From the NCBI GenBank assembly GCA_003523255.1, contig DPGH01000004.1, positions 385-64,384 on the forward strand: 64,000 nt of DNA, read 5' to 3'. Position numbers and translations under genes: made by a program. A model generated the notes under the pieces. That model saw only the letters and a program-made list of their open reading frames with translations. It was not told the DNA's origin and did no database searches. The stretch's first letter is position 1, and each line of letters starts with the position of its first letter. The DNA comes from Clostridiales bacterium. GTDB lineage: Bacteria; Bacillota; Clostridia; Christensenellales; Borkfalkiaceae. Below are positions 51,041 to 57,668 of the stretch, piece by piece.

Positions 51041-51055
51041 AATTAAACAACCTAT

Positions 51056-51084
51056 AAAACTCGACTTTTGATAAGTCGAGTTTT
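51056..51084. terminator. Terminator after ttcA, at the left end of the cassette
   Basis: 11-bp stem AAAACTCGACT (51056-51066) with AGTCGAGTTTT (51074-51084), followed by CTTTTACC. Confidence 0.75.
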
Positions 51085-51104
51085 CTTTTACCACGCAAAA
51101 CTAC

Positions 51105-51133
51105 TTGATAAAATTCTATACAAGTGATATAAT
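51105..51133 (+). promoter_or_regulatory. Promoter of the structured RNA
   Basis: TTGATA (51105-51110), 17-bp spacer, TATAAT (51128-51133). The expected start, 51139-51141, coincides with the first base of the long stem. Confidence 0.75.
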
Positions 51134-51139
51134 AATTAT

Positions 51140-51352
51140 GCCAAATCAATTTCATAACAAGCAAAAGTAGGGATATTTTCTTTTTTAGGGATATATTTAT
51201 ACTTATTTTAGGCATACTAAAAATCAATGAATTTGATAAAATGCAAATTCCATCAGGTTTTTAGTATGGTTATCCTTACTTGCTTGAAATTGGTTTGGCG
51301 ACTATCGGAGTTTGCGTTTTTGTGCGTTTACTTCGGTAGGCGCACTTTTTTT
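51140..51352 (+). ncRNA. Structured small RNA or leader of unknown class
   Basis: Starts at the predicted transcription start. A 14-bp closing stem pairs 51140-51153 with 51286-51299, including one G-U pair. After a 5-nt bulge, AAGCAA (51159-51164) pairs with TTGCTT, and GTAGGGATA (51167-51175) pairs with TATCCTTAC (51271-51279). A large one-sided loop (51176-51212) comes next. An apical arm has CATACTAAAAA (51213-51223) with TTTTTAGTATG (51258-51268) and GAATTTG/CAAATTC. The RNA ends at terminator 51322-51352. The long rod with a central opening recalls 6S RNA, but the very uneven loop is not typical. It could instead be a regulatory leader of the gene at 51379. No known riboswitch motif was seen. 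Confidence 0.6.
51322..51352 (+). terminator. Strong intrinsic terminator with a C(TTCG)G loop
   Basis: 10-bp stem GTGCGTTTAC (51322-51331) with GTAGGCGCAC (51336-51345), two G-U pairs, an extra-stable TTCG loop, then T7. It lies 26 bp before the next ATG. Confidence 0.85.
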
Positions 51353-51378
51353 AAGTAAATCAAAGGAGAAAAACAAAA

Positions 51379-51744
51379 ATGGACGAAATCAATGTCGGGA
51401 ATCAAAACAATCAACCCCCTCAAACATCTAACAACAAGACTGCTATCGGCGTAGTCGTTGCAATTATTATAGGTGTAATACTTTTTGCTGTGATTATAAG
51501 TTCAGTTGGTGGTTCAAATAGTTATTTAACTTATGAAAACTATATGAAAATACATAATGGAATGACTTATAATGAAGTGGTAGACGTGTTAGATGGTCAT
51601 CAAGGAAAAATAAATACTTCTGCAGGATATGGTGACTATATGCTTTCATATTACACTTGGAGCAATAGCTCGGGAACACGCTGTATTGTCATAGGGTTTG
51701 AAAACGGAAGAGTGTGTGTTAAAACACAGTATGGCTTAAATTAA
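51379..51744 (+). CDS. Small membrane-anchored protein with DUF3862/SmpA-like domain
   Basis: 121 residues. A polar Asn/Gln-rich start, a transmembrane helix (about 23-43), then a domain like DUF3862 or SmpA/BLIP: HNGMTYNEVVDVLDGHQGK, DYMLSYYTWSNSSG, VIGFENGRVCVKTQYGL. Such domains lie outside the membrane; some bind other proteins. AT-rich with AAT/ATA-rich codons, unlike the neighbours. SD AAAGGAG. Directly behind the structured RNA and 9 bp before the next gene. Function unknown. Confidence 0.7.
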   Translation: MDEINVGNQNNQPPQTSNNKTAIGVVVAIIIGVILFAVIISSVGGSNSYLTYENYMKIHNGMTYNEVVDVLDGHQGKINTSAGYGDYMLSYYTWSNSSGTRCIVIGFENGRVCVKTQYGLN

Positions 51745-51753
51745 GGAGTATTT

Positions 51754-52365
51754 ATGTTATATTTAGGGATATTTTTACTTGTCTTTGGTGGTTTGCTTAT
51801 TATTTCTTTGGTGCATAGCTCAAACAACTCTCAAGTAGAAAAAAGACAACTCACCTTAAACCAAAATGTATTTGATCAATTAAAGAAATCAAACTTTAAT
51901 CTATCTAAAACTTTTTATTTGAACGATTATGCTACCTGTGATAAAGATAAAAATAGCAAAAAACTTATAAACGTTGATTATGAAAATAAAAAAATTGCAT
52001 TTGTAGATTATGAAAAGGGTAAGATTATTATAGTAAGTTTTAATGAAGTATTAAACTACGAAGTTTATGAAAATGGTAGTAATTCTACATTTGGCGGAAA
52101 TGCAGGTGGTTTGTTTGGAGGAGTATTTGCAGCGGAAACAAATGATATGTGCAAAGATTTGAAACTAATTATTCGGTTAAATAGTTATGAAAATGCTCAA
52201 ATTGTTTACAATATTATTTCGAATACAACTTTTAATACTGGTTTAAATAAGTCAACAAGTCAATACAAATCATGCATTTCTTCATTGCAAGAAGTTGTTT
52301 CTTTTCTTGAAGTAGTTAAAAATGAAAATAGAAATACAAATTCTGTGATAGAAGACCATTTTTGA
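51754..52365 (+). CDS. Unknown membrane protein of the AT-rich cassette
   Basis: 203 residues. N-terminal transmembrane helix (about 2-21), then a mixed alpha/beta soluble part: LTLNQNVFDQLKKSNFN, LINVDYENKKIAFVDYEKGK, IIIVSFNEVLNYEVYENG, a glycine-rich GGNAGGLFGGVF stretch, and KLIIRLNSYENAQIVYNIIS. The middle (value-strand-value, then a Gly-rich turn) recalls proteins with PH-like beta domains, but no family is recognised. Strong AT bias. Second gene of a probable two-gene operon, with SD TAAGGAG. Confidence 0.65.
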   Translation: MLYLGIFLLVFGGLLIISLVHSSNNSQVEKRQLTLNQNVFDQLKKSNFNLSKTFYLNDYATCDKDKNSKKLINVDYENKKIAFVDYEKGKIIIVSFNEVLNYEVYENGSNSTFGGNAGGLFGGVFAAETNDMCKDLKLIIRLNSYENAQIVYNIISNTTFNTGLNKSTSQYKSCISSLQEVVSFLEVVKNENRNTNSVIEDHF

Positions 52366-52472
52366 CAATAACCTTTGGGTGGAATTTTTGTTCTATCCTC
52401 GTTTTTTGTTTTTAAGCTTTTAATAAGATTTATTGATTTTGCTTGCAAAGTCGTGTATTTTGCAAAGCAAAA

Positions 52473-52506
52473 AAAAGACTAACGAATAATTTTTCGTTAG
52501 TCTTTT
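52473..52506. terminator. Bidirectional terminator at the right end of the cassette
   Basis: 14-bp perfect stem AAAAGACTAACGAA (52473-52486) with TTCGTTAGTCTTTT (52493-52506) and T/A runs on both sides. It ends the cassette operon (+) and lepA-hemW (minus). Confidence 0.85.
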
Positions 52507-52515
52507 ACGTTGTAA

Positions 52516-52555
52516 AAAATCCCTAATGGAGACGCGCTGTAAAGAGTTCTTTTTT
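52516..52555 (-). repeat. Right 40-bp imperfect terminal repeat of the AT-rich cassette
   Basis: Inverted relative to 51001-51040 (31/40 identical). A 10-bp direct repeat TTTTTCTGCG also occurs at 50977-50986 and 52552-52561, at or near both ends. Confidence 0.6.
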
Positions 52556-52581
52556 TCTGCGTTTTACTTCTCTGCGCGGCG

Positions 52582-53691
52582 TTATCCCATAAATTCAAGC
52601 AGGATATCGTTTTGCACGTAAAGGTATTCGTCTTTTATTTTAAGGCGGTCGCCTTCTCTTACGAGATACGCTCCTTTTTTAGTCAGCGCGCGTTTATATT
52701 TTTTATCGAAATCCTCCCCGAAACAGTCGTTAAACTCTTTAACGCTTATTCCCTCCGCCGTGCGCAAACCGAGCATTATAAACTCGAATTCCGCGTCGTC
52801 CTTTTCAATGACTTCGGAAGAAATTTCGGGCATTTTGTTATAAATCACGGCGTTCATATACTCGTCTATGCTATACGAATTAGTAAATCTCCTGCCCTGC
52901 CAAAAAGACGAGGCGGAAACGCCAGCGCCTATGTATTCTCCCCGCCGCCAATAGTTAAGGTTATGGCGCGATTCGTATCCGGGATACGCAAAGTTGGAAA
53001 CTTCGTACCGCTTAATTCCCTTTTCGCCGAGATACGCGCGTATATCGTCGTAAATATCCGCGACTTCGTCCTCGCTTAAAAGTTCGCCGTTAAGATAGTC
53101 GGTGTAAATGGGGGTGCCCGGCTCCGGAGTCAAAGCGTAAACGGATAAATGCTTTGCGCCGCCCGCAAGCGCAAGGTCTATCGTTTTTCTCACTTGCTCC
53201 GCGGTCTGTCCGGAAAGCCCTATAAGCACGTCCGCACTGATATTTTCACCTTTAAGCATGCCCGCGGCAAGCAAAAAATCTTTTGCGGTATGTATACGGT
53301 TAAGTTTTTTCAGTTGGTCGTCGTATCCGGTTTGCAGCCCTATCGAAAACCTGTTTATACCAACGCTTTTATACGCCTTTACTTTTTCGGGCGTGAGAGT
53401 GCCGGGGTTTATCTCTATAGTTATTTCGGGGTCGTTTGAAAGGGTAAAAAATTTGCGAACCTGCCTTAGCGCGCCGACTATAAACTTTTCGTCTACGAAA
53501 GACGGCGTGCCGCCGCCTATATACACGGTATCGAACGTTTTACCGCCCGCCGCCCTGCCGCGCCCTTCCAACTCGCGATAAAGACAGGCAAAATAACTTT
53601 CGATTTTGCCCGTTTCTTTCGGATAAGAAGCAAAATCGCAGTAAGTACATTTGCTTTTACAAAACGGCACGTGAATGTATATTCCGCTCAT
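52582..53691 (-). CDS. hemW: Radical SAM heme chaperone HemW
   Basis: 369 residues from the ATG at 53691. The longer frame to 53856 overlaps lepA and is rejected; SD AAAGGAG lies just before 53691. It opens MSGIYIHVPFCKSKCTYCDF with the C-x3-C-x2-C cluster, then VYIGGGTPSFV and EINPGTLTPEKVKAYKSVGI; YLGEKGIKRYEVSNFAYPGY and RRGEYIGAGVSASSF are in the C-terminal half. The absence of the extra Cys typical of true HemN (CPHxC pattern) supports HemW. It follows lepA by 23 bp, as is usual in Bacillota. Confidence 0.93.
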   Translation of the reverse strand: MSGIYIHVPFCKSKCTYCDFASYPKETGKIESYFACLYRELEGRGRAAGGKTFDTVYIGGGTPSFVDEKFIVGALRQVRKFFTLSNDPEITIEINPGTLTPEKVKAYKSVGINRFSIGLQTGYDDQLKKLNRIHTAKDFLLAAGMLKGENISADVLIGLSGQTAEQVRKTIDLALAGGAKHLSVYALTPEPGTPIYTDYLNGELLSEDEVADIYDDIRAYLGEKGIKRYEVSNFAYPGYESRHNLNYWRRGEYIGAGVSASSFWQGRRFTNSYSIDEYMNAVIYNKMPEISSEVIEKDDAEFEFIMLGLRTAEGISVKEFNDCFGEDFDKKYKRALTKKGAYLVREGDRLKIKDEYLYVQNDILLEFMG

Positions 53692-53714
53692 TTCGATTTT
53701 CTCCTTTACGGCGT

Positions 53715-55526
53715 TTAATCGCCGCCGTCCGTTTTGAGTATAGAAATAAACGCTTCCGAAGGTATTTCGACCGTGCCTATAGAGCGCATTTTCTTTTTGC
53801 CTTCTTTTTGTTTTTCCAAAAGTTTTTTCTTGCGGGTTACGTCGCCGCCGTAGCATTTGGCAAGCACGTCTTTACGGAAGGCTTTAACCGTTTCTCTCGC
53901 GATTATTTTACCGCCTACAGCCGCCTGAATAGGTATCTCGAACATCTGACGAGGTATAACGTCTTTAAGTTTTTCGGCTATCTGGCGACCGCGTTCGTAC
54001 GCTTTGTCTTTATGCACGATTATCGAAAGCGCGTCGCAAATTTCGCCGTTTAAAAGCATGTCCAGTTTAACGAGGTCGCTTTTTTCGTATCCGGCGATGT
54101 CGTAGTCGAACGAAGCGTAGCCTTTGGTGCGCGATTTAAGACTGTCGAAAAAGTCGTAAATTATTTCGTTAAGCGGCAGTTTGTATTTAAGTTGCACGCG
54201 AGTTTTGTCGAGGTATACCATATCTTTATAAACGCCGCGCTTAAATTGACAGAGTTCCATTATCGGACCGACGAATTCCGGCGGAGTGAATATGTTGGCG
54301 TTTATAACCGGCTCTTCCATATAGTCTATCTCGGTTACCGGAGGGAGGTGCGTAGGATTTTCTACCTTTAAAACCTGTCCGTCCGTTTTATAGACCATAT
54401 ACGATACCGAAGGCGCGGTCGTTATAATATCGAGGTCGAACTCTCTTTCGATACGTTCTTGTATCACGTCCATATGCAAAAGCCCCAGAAAGCCGCAACG
54501 GAACCCGAAGCCGAGCGCGGCGGAATTATCAGGTTCTATCGACAAAGCCGCATCGTTGAGTTTAAGTTTTAAAAGCGCGTCTTTTAAATCGCCGAACTTG
54601 CTTCCGTCAAGCGGAAACACGCCCGAAAAGACCATTGGTAGCGCCTTTTTATAGCCGGGCAAAGATTCTTTTGCGGGATTGTCCGCGTCGGTTATCGTGT
54701 CGCCGGCGGCGGTATCTTCTATACTCTTTATGCTTGCGGCGATATATCCGACTTCTCCCGCCGAAAGGCTTTCGGTCGCTTTCATTTTCGGCGTAAAAAC
54801 GCCCGTTTCGGTAACCACGAACTGTTTGCCCGAGTTAAAAGTTTTAATTTTAGTGCCGACTTTTACCGTGCCGTCCATTACGCGGACGAAACAGATAACG
54901 CCTTTAAAATTATCGTAAAAACTATCGAATATAAGCGCTTTTAAGGGCGCGGCGTCATCGCCTTTAGGCGCGGGAATTTTTTTTATGATACCTTCTAAAA
55001 CTTCTTCTACGTTAAGTCCGCTTTTAGCCGAAATTCTCGGCGCGTCCGAAGCGTCTACCCCGAGAATATTTTCAATTTCTTCGGCGGCTTCGTCCGGACG
55101 GGCGGACGCTAAATCCATTTTATTGATTACGGGCATTATTTCGAGATTGTTGTCTATCGCGAGATATGCGTTTGCAAGCGTTTGCGCCTGTACGCCCTGC
55201 GTTGCGTCGACTATCAGAATAGCGCCTTCGCACGCTTTAAGCGACCGCGAAACCTCATAAGTAAAGTCTACGTGCCCGGGCGTATCTATAAGGTTAAAAG
55301 TATACTCTTTACCGTCTTTTGCTTTGTAAAACATTCTTACCGGAGTAAGTTTTATGGTAATGCCGCGCTCGCGCTCTAAGTCCATAGAGTCTAAAAGTTG
55401 GTCCTCCATATCACGCTCGCTGACCTGCCCGGTCATTTCCATCAGCCTGTCGGCAAGGGTGCTTTTACCGTGGTCTATGTGCGCTACTATGCAAAAGTTG
55501 CGGATATTTTCTTTTACCGTTGACAT
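53715..55526 (-). CDS. lepA: Elongation factor 4 (LepA)
   Basis: 603-residue translational GTPase. G1 [16 protein letters not shown], switch [30 protein letters not shown]. The LepA-specific C-terminal domain is present ([20 protein letters not shown], then [20 protein letters not shown]). Upstream partner of hemW. Own promoter at 55573-55601. Confidence 0.98.
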   Translation of the reverse strand: MSTVKENIRNFCIVAHIDHGKSTLADRLMEMTGQVSERDMEDQLLDSMDLERERGITIKLTPVRMFYKAKDGKEYTFNLIDTPGHVDFTYEVSRSLKACEGAILIVDATQGVQAQTLANAYLAIDNNLEIMPVINKMDLASARPDEAAEEIENILGVDASDAPRISAKSGLNVEEVLEGIIKKIPAPKGDDAAPLKALIFDSFYDNFKGVICFVRVMDGTVKVGTKIKTFNSGKQFVVTETGVFTPKMKATESLSAGEVGYIAASIKSIEDTAAGDTITDADNPAKESLPGYKKALPMVFSGVFPLDGSKFGDLKDALLKLKLNDAALSIEPDNSAALGFGFRCGFLGLLHMDVIQERIEREFDLDIITTAPSVSYMVYKTDGQVLKVENPTHLPPVTEIDYMEEPVINANIFTPPEFVGPIMELCQFKRGVYKDMVYLDKTRVQLKYKLPLNEIIYDFFDSLKSRTKGYASFDYDIAGYEKSDLVKLDMLLNGEICDALSIIVHKDKAYERGRQIAEKLKDVIPRQMFEIPIQAAVGGKIIARETVKAFRKDVLAKCYGGDVTRKKKLLEKQKEGKKKMRSIGTVEIPSEAFISILKTDGGD

Positions 55527-55572
55527 TGGCTCACCTTTGGTCGTATAATAATTCGTGAATTTTGCAGATAAT

Positions 55573-55601
55573 AGTATATACTAAAACCGTTAAATAATCA
55601 A
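55573..55601 (-). promoter_or_regulatory. Promoter of lepA; -10 lies in a palindrome facing GDPD
   Basis: Minus strand TTGATT (55601-55596), 17-bp spacer, TATACT (55578-55573). The -10 is half of the perfect palindrome AGTATATACT (55573-55582); the other half is TATACT for the + strand gene at 55624. Confidence 0.7.
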
Positions 55602-55623
55602 GCAAAATAAAATCGGAGAGAAT

Positions 55624-56346
55624 ATGAGAATAAACCTTAAAAGCGCGCTTTTTTCGGTACCGATTGCGCACAGAGGTCTGTGGGGCGCGGACATTACCGA
55701 AAATTCCGCCTTTGCGTACGAAAACGCCGCGGCCAACGCTTATCCCGTGGAGATAGACGTTTACGCTTCCCGCGACGGGGAACTTTTTTGTTTTCACGAT
55801 AAATCGCTCGAACGCATGACGGGCGCAAAAGGTCTTATATACGAAAAAACCGCGAACGAATTAAAATCGCTCGATTTAATCGGCGGCGGCAAAATACCCA
55901 CGCTTAAAGAAACGCTGGAGATTGCCGAGGGCAGAATTCCGCTCCTGATAGAAATAAAAAATCAGCCCGATAAACGAATTGTCGAAAGAACCGTTGCCGC
56001 GCTCAAAGACTACAAAGGCGAATTCGCCGTTCAAAGTTTTAACCCGCTATATATCGCAAAAGTAAAAAAACTCGCGCCGGAAATTATACGCGGCGTGCTT
56101 GCGACGAGCGACGAAGAGGACTTAAAGGGCGAAAATTCAATAACTCGTTTTATCGTTAAAAACCTTGCGCTTAACTTTATCGCAAAGCCGGACTTTATAA
56201 GTTATAAACACACGGGATTGCCCCTTAAAAAAAGCAAAATCAAAAACAAAGCTCTGCTCTGCTGGACGGTTACTTCTCAAGCGGAATACGACAGAGTAAA
56301 ACCCTTGTGCGACAATATCATTTTTGAAAACTTTATTCCGGAATAA
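55624..56346 (+). CDS. Glycerophosphodiester phosphodiesterase
   Basis: 240-residue GDPD-family enzyme that cleaves glycerophosphodiesters to glycerol-3-phosphate and an alcohol. Motifs: PIAHRGLWG (catalytic HR), ENAAANAYPVEIDVYASRDG (E-x-D metal ligands), FCFHDKSLERMTG (HD), LIEIKNQ. No signal peptide, so cytoplasmic, as in UgpQ. Single gene with SD GGAGAG, divergent from lepA and closed by terminator 56356-56391. Confidence 0.92.
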   Translation: MRINLKSALFSVPIAHRGLWGADITENSAFAYENAAANAYPVEIDVYASRDGELFCFHDKSLERMTGAKGLIYEKTANELKSLDLIGGGKIPTLKETLEIAEGRIPLLIEIKNQPDKRIVERTVAALKDYKGEFAVQSFNPLYIAKVKKLAPEIIRGVLATSDEEDLKGENSITRFIVKNLALNFIAKPDFISYKHTGLPLKKSKIKNKALLCWTVTSQAEYDRVKPLCDNIIFENFIPE

Positions 56347-56355
56347 ACATATAAA

Positions 56356-56391
56356 AACAACGCCCCTCGATAACGAGCGGCGTTGTTTTTT
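56356..56391. terminator. Terminator between GDPD and the Fe-ADH gene
   Basis: AACAACGCC-C-CTCG (56356-56369), loop ATAA, CGAG-C-GGCGTTGTT (56374-56387), then TTTT. It separates convergent genes. Confidence 0.85.
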
Positions 56392-56406
56392 ACATTACGT
56401 TAATTA

Positions 56407-57582
56407 TCAATATGCGGTTTTATACAGTTCGAGAATTTCTTTAACCGAAGTTTTTCTCGGATTGCCGCCCGTACACGGGTCGATAAACGCATCTTCGGCA
56501 AGTTGTTTTAAGTCTTGCGGTAAAATAAGCGTTTCGTCCGTACCCCGCTTTTTAAGGTCTTTCAGTTTTTGCGGTATACCTATATCGAGCGAAAGTTTTT
56601 TAACCTCCTCGATTGCCGCCTGAGCCGCTTCCTCTTCGGTTAGACCTATTACGGAAACGCCCATCGCACGGGCTATATCGCCGAACTTTTTAACGCAAGC
56701 GGGTTTGTTATACTCCATTACAAAAGGAAGAAGCAATGCGTTTGCCACGCCGTGCGGCACGTCGAACCGTGCGCCCAAAGGGTGCGCCATGGAGTGGACT
56801 ATGCCGAGCCCTACGTTAGAAAACGCCATGCCCGCAACGTAAGAGCCGTACGCCATACCCTCTCTTGCGGTTATATCGGAACCGTCTTTAACCGCCGCCC
56901 TCAGATTTTCGGAAATAAGTTTAATCGAATTCCAGCAAAGCAAATCCGAAATCGGATTCGCACCCGGAGTTATATAGCCCTCGATGGCGTGGGTTAATGC
57001 GTCCATACCGGTAGCCGCGGTAAGCCCTTTCGGCATGCTTACCATCATATCGGCGTCGTTAAACGCGATTATCGGAATATCTCCGGGGTCTACGCAAACG
57101 AGTTTTCTGCCCGCCTCTTCGTCGGTTATAACGTAGTTTATGGTTACTTCCGCCGCGGTGCCGCTCGTCGTCGCAAAGGCGATTATCGGAAAAGCCTTAT
57201 TCTCGGTAGGAGCGACGCCTTCCAGACTCTTTACGTCCGCAAAATTCGGGTTAGTCGCAATAACGCCCACCGCTTTTGCCGTGTCTATCGCGCTGCCGCC
57301 GCCTATCGCCACGATAACGTCCGGCGAAAACTTATTAAACGCTTCGAGCGCGGCGTGCACGTTCGCTATGGTCGGGTTCGGTTTCACGTCCGTAAACACG
57401 TAATAATCCGTACCGCACCCGTCCAAAACGTCCGTTACCTTTTTTACCACGCCGAACTTATAAAGATCAGCGTCGCTTACGATAAACGCCTTTTTCATCT
57501 TGCGTTTTTTCAGTTCCGCAGGGAGTTCTTTTCTGCACCCCGCGCCGAAATAACTCGTTTCGTTAAGTACCATTCTTGCCAT
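56407..57582 (-). CDS. Iron-containing alcohol dehydrogenase
   Basis: 391 residues, group III NAD(P)-dependent alcohol dehydrogenase. NAD loop AIGGGSAIDTAKAVGVIA, metal-ligand helices DALTHAIEGYI, LGIVHSMAHPLGARFDVPHG (two His ligands). C-terminal FIDPCTGGNPRKTSVKEI matches the FucO/butanol-dehydrogenase branch (C-terminal NPR-x3). Probably reduces aldehydes to alcohols in fermentation; exact substrate unknown. SD AAGGAGGA. A 12-bp palindrome overlaps its likely transcription start. Confidence 0.92.
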   Translation of the reverse strand: MARMVLNETSYFGAGCRKELPAELKKRKMKKAFIVSDADLYKFGVVKKVTDVLDGCGTDYYVFTDVKPNPTIANVHAALEAFNKFSPDVIVAIGGGSAIDTAKAVGVIATNPNFADVKSLEGVAPTENKAFPIIAFATTSGTAAEVTINYVITDEEAGRKLVCVDPGDIPIIAFNDADMMVSMPKGLTAATGMDALTHAIEGYITPGANPISDLLCWNSIKLISENLRAAVKDGSDITAREGMAYGSYVAGMAFSNVGLGIVHSMAHPLGARFDVPHGVANALLLPFVMEYNKPACVKKFGDIARAMGVSVIGLTEEEAAQAAIEEVKKLSLDIGIPQKLKDLKKRGTDETLILPQDLKQLAEDAFIDPCTGGNPRKTSVKEILELYKTAY

Positions 57583-57610
57583 ACACCTATCCTCCTTATC
57601 CGCTTGTCGC

Positions 57611-57622
57611 GGTTAATTAACC
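57611..57622. promoter_or_regulatory. Candidate operator palindrome before the Fe-ADH gene
   Basis: Perfect GGTTAATTAACC, just downstream of a minus-strand TATAAT (57631-57626), so it covers the expected transcription start. The two TTAA half-sites touch, unlike the spaced Rex operator. The regulator is unknown. Confidence 0.4.
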
Positions 57623-57668
57623 AAGATTATATACCCCGAGTGGCGCGCTTTTATACCGCGCGATAAAC

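Noticed and set aside
51140..51378. T-box or known riboswitch before the gene at 51379
   Set aside because: No T-box sequence (AGGGTGGAACCGCG-like) or recognisable metabolite-riboswitch core is present.
51001..52555. Insertion sequence or retron
   Set aside because: No transposase, integrase or reverse transcriptase is encoded; only the repeats suggest mobility.
52582..53856. Long version of HemW starting at 53856
   Set aside because: The extra 55 residues overlap lepA and are basic and unlike any HemW; a good SD precedes the ATG at 53691.
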